64,000 bases of DNA from Massospora cicadina (lineage: Eukaryota; Entomophthoromycota; Entomophthoromycetes; Entomophthorales; Entomophthoraceae), in contig JAKSZP010009265.1 of the NCBI GenBank assembly GCA_022478985.1, positions 124,001-188,000 of the forward strand, given 5' to 3'. This document shows, piece after piece, positions 24,612 through 35,244 of this stretch; within the stretch, counting starts at the first letter, position 1, and every line of letters begins with the position of its first letter. Made by a program: the position numbers and the translations under genes. Under the pieces are notes generated by a model, which saw only the letters and a program-made list of their open reading frames with translations, searched no databases and was not told where the DNA came from.

Positions 24612-25613
24612 TGTTTGCTGCCCCAGTTTGAGGTGGTGATGCACCGCCATATGGTGTCTTTTAGACACCGCTGAAGTGCATATGGTATGGCTCTGCTAGC
24701 CCCCAAATGCTACCAGGTGTTATGTCCCCCATCAGGACTTGGCCCATCATATTGCAAGTTCCCAAGCGGTGCTCTGGAGCTCTTTGGTGCTCCCACAGAA
24801 CAATTTGAATTTTGGCCTCTGGGTCAAATTTGGAAACTTTTTCCCATATGAAAGTGTGTCCATCATCAAGATAGCCATAGAGGTGTTTAAACCCACTGGC
24901 TTCATTGATTTCCGCCCCTTTTGGGGTATCTCGACCTCAGTTTCTATTCTCAGGCTGATGCAATGGCAGCATCTAAGCTGCCACTAATTTTCTAAAATAT
25001 TCCCATACCCACTATTTGAACCTGGCTCCCAGATGAGGCCACTTTGGTGGTCCACTTTTCTGGGTTGCCTTCCTACCTTTCCCCTGAAAGCCTCCACCAT
25101 GAGCTCATGGAGGGTTTGGCCATTTACAGTGCAGACCCCATGTTGCAATTTGTGGTTCTGAATGGAGCAGATCGTTTAGGCGGGCCGCATACCTTTGTGA
25201 TGATCCGCCCAACTCATTTTGACACTCACCTTGCAATAATCCATCACACGGTGATCAGGTCTGCCCCTGATCACCTATTCTGGGAGCATGTTGAAAATGG
25301 CCACTTCATTTGCCCCTTGTGCTTTGAGCTTGATCACTTGAAGCGCAAGTGCCCTAAGGCTTCCACCTCCACCACTTCCACCACTCCTCCCTCTAGCATC
25401 CGGTTGGTGCCAGTTTGGCTCAATTTTTTGAATGGGGCTCAATCCTCCCACCCCTCAACCTCAGCAAATTCTGGCACCACTTTTAAGATGGTAGTCAATA
25501 AAAGTTTAAAAAATTTAAAAAATTCTAACAATTTGACTGGATTACAGAATCCTGAGTCAATGGATGACTCAGTTTCAGCTGAGCTGCCATGGTCAATGGC
25601 ACATGGCCAATAA
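24612..25613 (+). pseudogene. ORF1-type RNA-binding protein of the + HAL1-like element
   Basis: Three frame pieces (from 24612, 24739-24987, 25044-25613) together resemble LINE ORF1. The best preserved, 189 codons at 25044-25613, has FSGLPSYLSPESLHHELMEG (RRM-like region), then a CX2CX4HX4C zinc knuckle, CPLCFELDHLKRKC, at 25311-25355, then a Ser/Thr-rich linker. The LINE at 42483 has the same architecture, and its FDFLPTTVKRDILEQHLKDG region is distantly alike. The upstream frame carries in-frame stops, so the copy is dead. The minus-strand copy aligns from its own start at 28605. Confidence 0.75.
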
Positions 25614-26412
25614 GCTTCTGCCATTGCCTAATTCCGGTGGCTGGCCCAGTGCTGCCTAAATCCAATCCATTTGAGGCTCTTGAATGGAATGATGAGAATG
25701 AATGGCCGGACCATGCCAAGCTGAATTTTACTTTGGGGGAATTCTTTGTTGATCCTCACAAATAATGGCCCCACCATTTTCGCCCTCAAAACGATTTCCC
25801 AACGTATAAAAATATTAATATAATGGCAGTTGAGGCTGCAGCTGCTCAAGTCAGCACCTTACTTTGCCAGCAACTTCATGCAGCAATGAGCCCCTTGTTG
25901 AGGGCATCCTTATCCCAAATTTCCCTCATGATTTTAAGGAAGATGCTAAGTATGAAATTGATGAGCTCACTTTTGGTGCAAGCCATGCTTGCATCGATGC
26001 AGCAAAAACTTCTTTTTCAACCCCGCTTATCCCAAGAACCGCCAGCGCATCAAGTCTTTCACTTGTGTGCCAGCTCTCATCACTTTTGCTTTGTATCAAC
26101 TTGCTCAATACGTTGAGTCAATGGACACCACAGGCCTAATAAACAAAGAAAACCCAAAACTATACCTTCTTATGCCCCATGTCACTGATGCTCCCACCCT
26201 ATGCTGTCCGCCATAGTCCACCAGCTAAAGTGGGCACTGGACAAAAGTTTCCTTGAGCTTTATCGCCTTTTTGATATGGCTTGCTAGGCTGATAGCTGAG
26301 GTGCCATATTAGGATTTTTTTTATTTCTAATAATCCCTTTGTTTGGCCCATTTGCAAATATAAATGCGTGACGGCTCACCCTTTTAGGTTGGGCACCACT
26401 AGTGTTAAAGAA
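25614..26412 (+). other. 3' part of the + HAL1-like element
   Basis: Short overlapping frames (25823-26116, 25864-26139, 25989-26216) may be the frameshifted C-terminus of ORF1; none has an endonuclease or RT motif. The last 200 bp are non-coding and end GTGTTAAAGAAA just before the target duplication. Confidence 0.55.
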
Positions 26413-26804
26413 AAGAAACAATCAATTCTTTGAAGAAAGGCGCCTTAGAGCAGCGCCATCTTCCATATCTTGAGTAAAACAGCATATTGCCATATCACAT
26501 AATTAAGAAATAACCAGAAGAGTATTAAAGCCCATAACCAGTAGCAGGCATTGAGTAAGGTCCACCAAAATTTTGGTGCAGGGATGTCCACTGCGAGATG
26601 GAGCTTGTAAATTGGAGCATTGAATAGAAACAATGTCATTACCAAGGCGGAAATCAAGAAGAAATCTACTAGGGGGTTGCGAAGCTCCTACAATATCACC
26701 AAACCACACTACCAATTAATATTTATTTTAAATTTAATATTTAACTTGATTTTGTACATGTAGTATAAAAAAATTTTAATGTATAAAAGTTTTAAATTTT
26801 ATTT

Positions 26805-28697
26805 GAGGTAAGCTAACCAGTGGATGGACATTACCAAAACAGAAACAACATACAAGTGACTCCAAAAAAATAAAACAAACGCCCTAAACAAGCTTGAGAC
26901 ACACAAAAACGATAAACAACTGACCAGATGGAACAGCGGAGAGCCACATGTCCCATCATGGAGGAAGGGGAAGGGGGATAGGGGGCTCATCCATTGCATT
27001 AAAGTCCTCCTCGTAGGAAAAAGTGCAGGTAAGGCGGAAAGTAATGGTGTGGGGTGATCCATGACATGTGAGTTAAGATATCTGATGAATGGCTGGTCAT
27101 GTAAAATACCTGCAGCATAAAGTGCACCTAGGTACTGGTATAAGCTTTTTTCTCATGTAGGCGGATGGAAGGAAGTTTAGAAAACAAAGCAGTGGTGGTG
27201 TATGTGACTTTTGGCTTGTCCTGAAAAGCGACAAACACTTTCTGAATGGCGGCAGCTGTTTGTTTGTGGAGTCTAAGGATGTTATTTTTGCCCTGCGTGG
27301 ATAAAGATGATGATATAAAGGAGAAGGAATACCTGTGGTTAGTATTGCCACTGATGTGGAAGCACACTCACAGATGACAGCATTATCTGGGTGAGCATCT
27401 GCTGCTTCAGCGAGCTAGTGGGTAGGTAAAAAATCTCTGGAAGCCAGCTGGGGGCCATAAAACCGCTGAGGGACCTGAATGGGGTAGTGTACCTGGATAA
27501 ATTCAGTGATGTGAACTTCCAATTCACTAATAGCATTTCCCATTTCATTGGTTTTACCAATGAGGACCATGGGTTCAAGTCATAAAGGAAATCGATGTTT
27601 GTGAATTGATGGGCTGATGTTTTCAATTGAAGAATAGTGTGGGACAAAACTGTTGTACAAGCTGTTTCCTGATTGGTTGAAGTGCATGTGGAACTGGGCT
27701 GAGGAGGGGCCTGATTGGAAGCTGTGAGTGCTGCAGCGGCTGAAGGCTTTGAGGGAGGTTGGAAGGATTGTACCCCATACCAGAAAGGTAGTGGGGTGTT
27801 TTGGGGGCCTAATGGAGGCACCAAAGGTCTGGCAGAAGCATCAAGATAGGGGCATTTATGCTTTGAGTAGTCCAACTCAAAGCAAGATGAACAGATGGTC
27901 CACCCTCCCTCAACATGGTCCCAGAATGTGTGGTCAGGGGCAGAAGGAATGATGGCATGGGGGAATCAACTTGGAAAATCGGTTAAGTTTTGGGCTAATC
28001 GTGATGAATGCCTGAGGCCCAGCAATGCAAGTGGCCCCATTGGGGATCAAAAACTGAAAGATGGGGTTAAAACTGTATGTGGCTAAACCTTCCATCAACT
28101 CCTGATGGAGCACCATGGGGGAAGGTGTGTGGGCAGTCCCACAAATTGAACCTCCATAGTGGTTTCTGTGGGGATCCAAGTACGCATTGTTGGGATAGGG
28201 GTGCCCTGGAAAACCAGGGGCATGGTGGCCACAGTGGCGGTGTCAGCTTCACAAGTGAAGCCTAAATAAAAATACCCCTTATAGGGAAGGAAGTATATAA
28301 AACTGGCTGGCAGCATCAATGCCTGGGCCAGGTCAATAATAGCCTTTTTTCATATGGGAATAATTTTCCATATTTGACCCAAAGGCCAAAATGCAGCTGG
28401 GAGTGGGGGGAACAAGGGGGCTGCGAGGCACTGCCTGGGCACATGCAAGGTGGATGGCAAGGTACTTTGGCAGAATGAACGGGCCCAATAATTTAGTGGG
28501 ACTGGACAAACCAGTCTGAGCACATCTTCCCGCAAAACGGAAAACTCTAGGTATAGTTTCGCCCCTGCCCCACATGGGAGCAGCTGGCGGAGAATCTGAG
28601 GTCATTGGGAAGCAAACAGGGGTGGTAGTCTTAGGCTAGAAAACTTACTTTGCTTTTACTTTAATTAAATTCTCTAAAAGTTACTCCAAGTTGAAAG
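26805..28697 (-). mobile_element. ORF1-only LINE-type insertion (HAL1-like), minus strand
   Basis: A 1893 bp insert, absent from the partner LTR near 11900. It is flanked by diverged direct repeats, AAAGTTTTAAATTTTATTT (26786-26804) and AAAGTCCCTATAATTTATTT (28698-28717). It encodes a minus-strand ORF1 of the same family as 24612-25613 and lacks RT. Its length matches the + copy within about 25 bp, arguing that the missing ORF2 is a family property, not independent deletion. The more diverged duplication suggests it is the older of the two. Confidence 0.75.
27339..28605 (-). pseudogene. ORF1-type RNA-binding protein of the minus HAL1-like element
   Basis: Pieces at 28605-28333, 28319-28095, 28179-27934 and 27875-27339 follow one another on the minus strand. 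The first starts MTSDSPPAAPMWGRG and contains ILAFGSNMENYSHMKKG, matching the + copy's NFGLWVKFGNFFPYESVS. The second and third contain VQFVGLPTHLPP and LHQELMEGLATYSFNPIFQF, matching the + copy's FSGLPSYLS and LHHELMEGLAIYSADPML. A last piece is Pro/Thr/Ser-rich (SKPSAAAALTASNQAPPQPS). Three frameshifts or stops break it. Confidence 0.72.
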
Positions 28698-29959
28698 AAA
28701 GTCCCTATAATTTATTTTTATTCTAACAAAAAATCCTTAACCGCAGAATCTTACATTTATCCTTGTTTTACGCTTATATTGGATTTAAATGAAGAGATTG
28801 CCAGTACCAATCTAGGATCTAAAGAAGAAGACACTCGTTAGGAGAATACCTTGGGTTACTGAGAATGCTAAGGAAGTTATTGGTCAAGGTTTTTGTTGAT
28901 TTTATGTTATGCCAACATGTTAAAAAGTGTTTAAGATGTCAGTAATAATACCTCCAGAAGGGCGATGGACAGTATCAATGAAATATTGTACTACATCAGG
29001 TAGCAGCAGAAGAAGAACTTCTTAATGAGGATGATTATATGCCTGCAGAAGGTCAGCTGGTGACTAAGTTGTGTGGAAACAAACACCTTAACAGAAGGTC
29101 AACCAACCAAGTCAAGCAATCTTGGGCTGATGGGCTGACTCTCACCTCTTCACTAGTTTTATTAAAAAGTAAACAAAGTGGGTCGACCTTGAGACAAATA
29201 TACCATGCTGAGTTATTTAGCATGTGCTGGTTTCAAACCTGTGTTAATCCAAACACAACCCAGAGTGGAGCTGAACCACCCCTGCTATTCTACCACTCCT
29301 CTCTAAACTATTATTAACCTGATATATCTTTTTTACCTGATATTACACTAAATCTAAAAAATGGTTATTTTCCAGATAACCATTCCAAAATTTATGCACT
29401 TTTGATATAAAACTTTGTGAAAGATTTCCTTGTTATAGTTATTATTAGTATGAGTTTCTGGTTTGGTCTCTGTTGGTCCCAAACTGATACCTTTACTGCG
29501 TCCTAAAACCGCTGATTTTGCAGCTCAATATGTTTCCTATATCATCCTAAAATCTTACAGAAACTGGATATTTCTCAGAGTTATCTTTCACCTCTTTCTC
29601 TGGGTCAGTTGGGGTGCGTTTTAACTCAAAACTATAGCATTTGGAAACACACCTGAGATATCTTAAAATGTTGCTTTCTGATTCTGGCACACTTTGCAAT
29701 CTTTTGGCTGCTTTTACCAATAATGTTACTTCAGCAGCCACCTGAGCTCTACTTTTCTTGACCATATATTAAAAATCTAAATTTAATCATGAGTTCTCTT
29801 CCTTTAAGCTGGTAAAGTTAGTTTAGCCTTCTATGAGCAGACACTTTTGGAAACTACCCACAAAACGATACCCTCTTCCCCTCTTAAACTTGTACTTTTC
29901 ATTATATATAGGATGTGCTGAAGGCGTAGCGTGACTCCCTCCACTCATGAGACTCATAC

Positions 29960-30600
29960 AATGTGCAGTATATGTTACTAACACTTACCTCTTTCCACCT
30001 CTTGTGATTTTAAATATAAAGAGGAGGTTTTTAACAAGCTTTTTGACCTTAGGTCTCATCATATTTCCCAGAGGAAAGAGCTAGAAGAAATCCTTCTCTT
30101 CCAGATTCTTCTTCATAAAATCTCTGAGGGAGCTCACAGGTGGTTTCTCAACTCAGTTAAAACAAACAGGGCCTCCTGAAACCTCTTTCCGTTTTAAAAG
30201 CTTTCATAAAACCATGAGATTATCATCCTTCTACATAGAGGATTTAACTTCTTCGCCCAATTATTACAGGGAGACCTTACTACTGTCCATTAGTTGCGCC
30301 TGTTCCAAGAGAAATCTTAAAGCTGAACTCCCTCAAAGATCAAAAAGTTGCCCTTCTCTGAAATTCCCTAGATAATACTGGATCCTCTATGCGCATCTGG
30401 GTTAACCCTAATTTTACTTTAGTTGGAACTTGCTCCGCTCTTAAATCTATGCTGTTCATAGCATTCATCTTGTTCAATCTAAATGCAACGCCAAACTTTA
30501 AATCCTGGAGCTTGAAAACTCTGTCTCAGTTGTACCTTCTTAGCGGCCCCTCCTTTTCAATACAAATATTTCAAGTCATTGATCAATTGTGACTTACCCC
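29960..30600 (+). pseudogene. gag: Gag-like remnant of element D
   Basis: A frame near 30070-30180 reads KELEEILLFQILLHKISEG followed by AHRWFLNSV. The 'A-xWF' word is typical of the retrotransposon gag (capsid) family. Stops follow soon after. No zinc knuckle is recognised. Assigned by this word and by its position upstream of RT. Confidence 0.5.
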
Positions 30601-31609
30601 AATATGAGACTTACCATTATATATAACGTTATTCTGTCATTTATTTAAACTCCAATTAAATTCTAATTTCAATTTTCTTACTGACAATGATTTCACTGAC
30701 AGGTGAGACTGAAACCTACGTTATAGGTGGGGTTCTCCTCACCACAGGCCCTGCATTGCTGCACTCCAAGGAGTACCCTTTACTTTTTGTCCTCAAAGGT
30801 AGAGAAATCTAGTAAGTATTATTTGTTTAATTCAAAACATTCACTTTACTCTAGCTCTGGACCCTCATTTGCCAAATTGACTTTAGGCTCCCTAAAAAAC
30901 AAGTAATCTTTTCCGCTGAGCTGGAACAACTCTTCCCTATTGTAACATGTTCTCCCTCACTGGCTGGCCCTATATAGAAACGGATGAAATTCATGAAAAA
31001 AATGATTGAAGACAAACTCCTCAGTAGACTACTCAAGAAGATTGTCTGTACTAACTGGCGCGTTTGCCTGAGAAAGGGACCTTCTCCCTGCTGAGTATAG
31101 AGAATAAAGATATCTCACACCCTTCAAATCTCTTGGGAAACTCTCAGGCTATGTGGAGTCATATTTAGTAGTATATTAAGAAGACACTAGCGCGTTATTG
31201 AAGACTCTATGACAGAAACTCATGAAAAATTAATACCTGCCCCTAGGGGTGGGTCTATTTTTAAAGGGCGGAGCCTCCAAGCCATCCCATTTTTAGTGCC
31301 ATCCCCACCTCTTTTCAACAGAGGCAATGAATTTTAGTGGAGACTTTCTCTGCACTAACAAACCTCTGTATCTGATATTTTGGATTAGTGTGGTGGCGAC
31401 GCCTTGAAATACTCACTAAACTTGCAGATGCAACCATTCACGCAAGTTCCCAGAAGAAGCAACTTTTACCATCACTTGACTGGAAAGACATGTCCTTGGC
31501 TCTGCCAAGGAGGTGTGGACTCATTCCAAAATCTGGCCATAACGCTATTCAACCATTTTTAGCTCACTCTCCCTCACTTAGCCTGCCTAAGTGTATCAAT
31601 ATCTATGCA

Positions 31610-32420
31610 GAGATTTTTGACTCCTTAAAGGCTTTCCCATTTACTGCGCATACTAAGTTTATTTTTGAGTTCAAGCTAGCATAAACCTCATTGAGATATA
31701 TTCTACCATCTACCACTATCTCTGAGTGAGGAGGAAACTCTGGACATTTAAAATAGTGACTTGTTTTCCAAGGGTTAGAACTTCAAATAATCTTCGCCTG
31801 TTTTCTCTTCTCTGTTATTTGTGGAGAGATTGATGGCTCTTCCAGATCCAGTATTGATTATGGCGATATTAACAACGTTACAGTTCCTGATCCCCATCCG
31901 CTACCTTTGAGTAACAAGTTGCATGCTATGTTGAAAGTCTAAAGTATTTAACAAGCTAGATTTTCTGAACGCCTTCAATCAGATTCATATCTAAGAAAGC
32001 AAGAATGTTTCACTTCCTTACGCATCAGGAAAGGTCTTTACAGGTTCAAGTCCATGCCTTTTGTTTGAAGAACGCCCTGCTTCCTTTCAGAGGCTCCTTG
32101 ATGCTCTCTTAGGATTCCTTTTGGAATCCTGTGAAATAGCCTACATGAACTTTATACTGGTCTTCTTACCAAATGTAGAGTATCAGGCCTACCATCTTGT
32201 AGCTGTCACAAAGCGTTTAGAGTTGGCAAATCTTACAAGCAAAGTGAATAAATGCAAGTTCTACCCAAACCAAAGTTATTTTCTTAGGAAATATAACCTT
32301 TCTCCTATGGCCATATGATTGATCCTAACTAGGAGCTAGCCATCCGCGATTAGGAGACTCCAACCTCTCTTACAGAGTTGCGCAGAATTCTTAGGATTTG
32401 AAACTTCTTCAATAATTTCG
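31610..32420 (+). pseudogene. pol: Reverse transcriptase remnant of element D
   Basis: The N-terminal gypsy block 'LP-H...DxxxxL' appears as FPFTAHTKFIFEFKLA (about 31630-31680). NNVTVPDPHPLPL (about 31870-31910) is the LN-VT-xD-xPLP block. RKQECFTSLRIRKGLYRF then MPF (about 31995-32065) is the K--F-T-xGxYxF-VMPFGL block. LDALLGFLLESCEIAYMNFI then FLP (32061-32180) is the YxDD region, with the motif lost. Stops and frame changes make it dead. Confidence 0.8.
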
Positions 32421-32539
32421 ACCCACAGTTTTATGAAGTTGTTGCACCCTCTACACTGCATCTGGGATTAATTTTCCATTGTTCAACGGAATGCAATGCA
32501 GCTTTAATGCAGTTAAAACCACCCTCCTGTCCAGACCCA

Positions 32540-32900
32540 TTCTAGTGCATGCAATATAAGCTAGTTTCCATTTTCACCACTGACGTTTCTAACTTTACAG
32601 TTGGAGCAGAATTGATGCAAGAAGGAGAGAATGGAGTGGAGCGCCCTTTTTTATTTATCTAAAAATATGTGCCTGGATTAGCTAAAATAGCCATTTAAAA
32701 AGGATCTTCTTGCAGTTGCTACAGATATACAGCACTGGCGCCATCACCTGCATGGCTCTAGGTGGTCTTTAACCATTTATACTGAACAAAGGGCTATAAT
32801 GTAATAATGCTCCGTCATAAGCTGACCCCTCACCAGTACGGTTAAAGATTTTGTTTATGTTCAACTTCCAGTACCTTTTAAATGGTAGCTATAACTTGCT
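32540..32900 (+). pseudogene. pol: RNase H remnant of element D
   Basis: VSIFTTDVSNFTVGAELMQE then GVERPFLFI (about 32560-32660) matches the gypsy RNase H start, including the first catalytic Asp. HWRHHLHGS and TPHQYG-type pieces follow (about 32740-32840). Decayed. Confidence 0.78.
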
Positions 32901-33149
32901 GCCTTATGCTCTCTCATGGAACACTGCCTTTTCCCCTAACACAGCATTAGTTAATGCCCATAATACCCATGTGTTGATTAAACTTGTAACATATGAAGGA
33001 AAGCACACATACCAACCACCCTTAATTCTTGTTATAGAGCCCATGGATGTAGATGTTGAATTCTTTTTTTGAGTTAGGCTATCTTAGCCTTGTCTTTAGA
33101 CTACACAATATAGAAAGCCTCTCGGAAAAGTGATGATCCATTAAACAAG

Positions 33150-33800
33150 GGCTACCAGCTGCCTGATGTGGTCATACTTCATCAGGAAAATAGTGGTACC
33201 ACATGGTACCCTTAAGAGAAGACATGATTTGCGAAACTCAAAACCTCCCACTTCAGACTACTCTGGCAAAGATAAGATCATCAAGTTGGTTTGACAAGTG
33301 TATAACTGGAAGGTATTGCTGATGATATTGCTAAATTTACAAAATCCTGCCTAATATGCAATTGGTCATAACCAAAAGCTAAAAGGACGCTGGCTTTCTG
33401 GTCCCCCTCCAGGATGCTAAGAGCCTTGGACACTGGTATCTGTAGAAGTATTGTCAAACTTCCCTTTTCCCAGGGCTATAACGTGAGGATGATGGTGGCG
33501 GACTTCTTCACCAAGATGGCCCACTTTGTACTCTGCATACCACCACTTCTGTCCAAACCTCCCAGATTTTTTGCCACATATTCTACCAGCATGATATCTA
33601 AAAATTATCAGTGATCATGGCCCCATTTTAAAACCCCATTTATGAAAGCCTTTCTGTCCAGATAGATCGCCCCTGCCACTCCACAGCTTTTTACTCTCAG
33701 TCTGATGGACAGACAGAAAGGGTGAATTAAGGTTTATAGCAATTCCTACTTAGCTACTTCAACACATAACAGAAAAATCGGGCCTCTTACCTAAAACTGG
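33150..33800 (+). pseudogene. pol: Integrase remnant of element D
   Basis: FSQGYNVRMMVADFFTKMAH (about 33470-33530) matches the integrase core around the first catalytic Asp. AATTTSDRQTER-like text near 33700 (SQSDGQTE in another frame) fits the catalytic Glu block. Heavily frameshifted. Confidence 0.7.
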
Positions 33801-34140
33801 TAAATTCGCATATAATACTTATCACTCATTAGAGTGTACACTTTTTTTTGCAAATTATGGAAGTAATCCAAGATTTAAAAATTCACGACTTGAGTTAACA
33901 GTTTTTCTACAAATGGACACGGTAAAGAGCTAATAGACTTACATCAGGAGTGAAGGGCCACTTGACTATTGATAAGAGTCTATAAAGTCTACACTGACCT
34001 TAACCACCATGAGGGTCCTGAGTATAAGCCAAGCTTTTGTTATGTCAAACACCAAGAACCTGCATGTTGAGACTTTAAAGATGAGCTCCAACCATATGGT
34101 AGAAGTTCAAGGCATCTGAATCCCCTAGCGCAAGTTTTTT

Positions 34141-34973
34141 ATTTCCTTTAAACTAATTAAATATTAAAGGGTAAAAGCTCATTATTGTTTAATATTATTG
34201 AAGTTTTCTATAATAAAAGCAACTTAAAATATTGCGGAAAGAATGTAATCCAGGCTTATTTTCTAAAACCAATATTTTTGGGGAAGTCAGGCAAAATCAG
34301 AGAAAATTGCTAGGCGCTTTCAATTTAAGATTTATACTATTTTCTATTCGTTTTTCTGTGGCATCTTATTAATGTTTTTGTAGTTGTAACATTCAATCTT
34401 CTAGTTTGGGTTTTAACTGAGAGAAAACTGAATATCGTAAATTTCATGTTATGGAGTGGTAAGAAAGAAGTCTTTCTTTGTCTTTAAAATTCTTGAAGCT
34501 TGGAATGGCTGGAGAGAGGTGATAGTTTAGCATATTTGCTCCTTCAGGGTCTGGTTTATATTCACTATACTGGGTTGCAATACAAATAATATCTACTACA
34601 TAAAGAGTCATAAGTATATAAATTTTTTATAAGAAAATATATGATAATCTTTAGCTGTTAAAGCTTATAATATTTATAGAGAGCTAGGTGTCCTGTGACG
34701 GATATGAAGCTTGAGACCTCTTCATTCAGGATCTTCTCTTCTCATCCATAATGGGGTCTAGCTGCAGCCACTTCCTTTGATCAGCCTTTTGATTGGTTCC
34801 CTTCTATTGTGCTAGGTCATCAATATGGCAGCCTCTGTTTTTAGAAGTCTCAAGCCCATATTGACTCCTATATCTCCTTCATTAATCCTTAACTGTTTAA
34901 GAGAAAACGTTCATTTGGTATAATTTATTTGATTCTGGAAATTTGACTTGTATGATGATGATCAAACAGTTTA
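34141..34973. other. AT-rich stretch, no gene seen
   Basis: Possibly the LTR and end of minus-strand element G (which would run leftward from 34.97 kb) or the end of D. I could not match it to another copy in the window. Confidence 0.3.
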
Positions 34974-35244
34974 TCAGTCTGAACTCGAGATAATAGGGGA
35001 ATTCTTTAGCACAAACGCCAAAATTAACCCCTCAGTGTCCTTGATGAGGAGGACATAAGTGCGAAGGAACCTTAGAATGTGCACAGTTGACAACTGTGCC
35101 TTAGATGGCATCTGCAATGTAGCATTTGGAGCCAGTTTTATAAGTAAGCAATAGGGTTTCAAACCTGAAGTCCAAATTATTGGTCTGCCCACCAGGGCGA
35201 TGGTAGTTAAATAGCACAAAATCTCTAATATCAAACAAGGAAAG
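34974..35244 (-). pseudogene. pol: Integrase C-terminal remnant of element G (left part)
   Basis: Minus-strand frames read FVLFNYHRPGGQTNNLDFRF and then TYKTGSKCYIADAI, TVVNCAHSK. This resembles the integrase C-terminal beta-barrel (GDxVLxYxHRPGK-LDxRWxGPYxI...YxL-D--G--V). A related sequence occurs at 41.9-42.1 kb. Element E (35245-39885) is inserted just upstream of it, separating it from the integrase core at 40.2-40.6 kb. Confidence 0.65.

Larger units (their letters stand above)
24497..26412 (+). mobile_element. ORF1-only LINE-type insertion (HAL1-like), + strand
   Basis: A 1916 bp insert bounded by exact 16 bp copies of AAGAAACAATCAATTC (24481-24496 and 26413-26428), absent from the partner LTR near 11560. 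A long duplication of this kind indicates target-primed reverse transcription. It encodes a LINE ORF1-type protein with a CCHC knuckle, but nothing resembling an endonuclease or RT. The 3' end is AAAG-rich. A same-family, same-length copy lies at 26805-28697 in reverse. This corresponds to 'half-a-LINE' elements that rely on another LINE's machinery. Confidence 0.82.
11155..29093 (+). mobile_element. Full-span Ty3/gypsy element J, split by nested insertions
   Basis: Sequence at about 11155-12049 plus 16914-17167 matches 24083-24496, 26429-26804 and 28717-29093 in order, so these are the interrupted 5' and 3' LTRs. After removing insertions and duplicated target bases, the LTRs measure about 1.15 and 1.17 kb and the whole element about 9.2 kb. 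A purine tract (GGGAGAGGAAG, 24072-24082) precedes the 3' LTR start TGTCTTGG. Between the LTRs lie gag, protease, RT, RNase H and integrase remnants in gypsy order on the + strand. All are broken by stops and frameshifts. Confidence 0.85.
24083..29093 (+). repeat. 3' LTR of element J, interrupted twice
   Basis: Starts TGTCTTGG after a purine tract and aligns with the 5' LTR in three pieces: 24083-24496, 26429-26804 and about 28717-29093. Shared words include GACAACCAAACAATATTA versus the partner near 11540, the GAAAGGCG...AGAGCAGCGC block, AAGGCGGAAATCAAGAAGAA, and CAGAATCTTACATTT. The two gaps are LINE-type insertions with target duplications. Net length is about 1.17 kb. Confidence 0.82.
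29094..34140 (+). mobile_element. Decayed Ty3/gypsy element D
   Basis: Gag, RT, RNase H and integrase remnants lie in order on the + strand. The RT is closest in wording to that of chromovirus A (NNVTVPDPHPLPL here, NNVTVLDLHHIPLD in A). I could not identify its LTRs. The left edge abuts the end of the J 3' LTR; the right edge fades into AT-rich DNA near 34.14 kb. The frame at 29765-29547 (minus) has no known motif. Confidence 0.75.

Noticed and set aside
27728..28265. Plus-strand ORFs at 27728-27952, 27895-28086 and 28077-28265
   Set aside because: They lie opposite the minus-strand ORF1 of the HAL1-like element, which aligns with the + copy; the plus frames do not.
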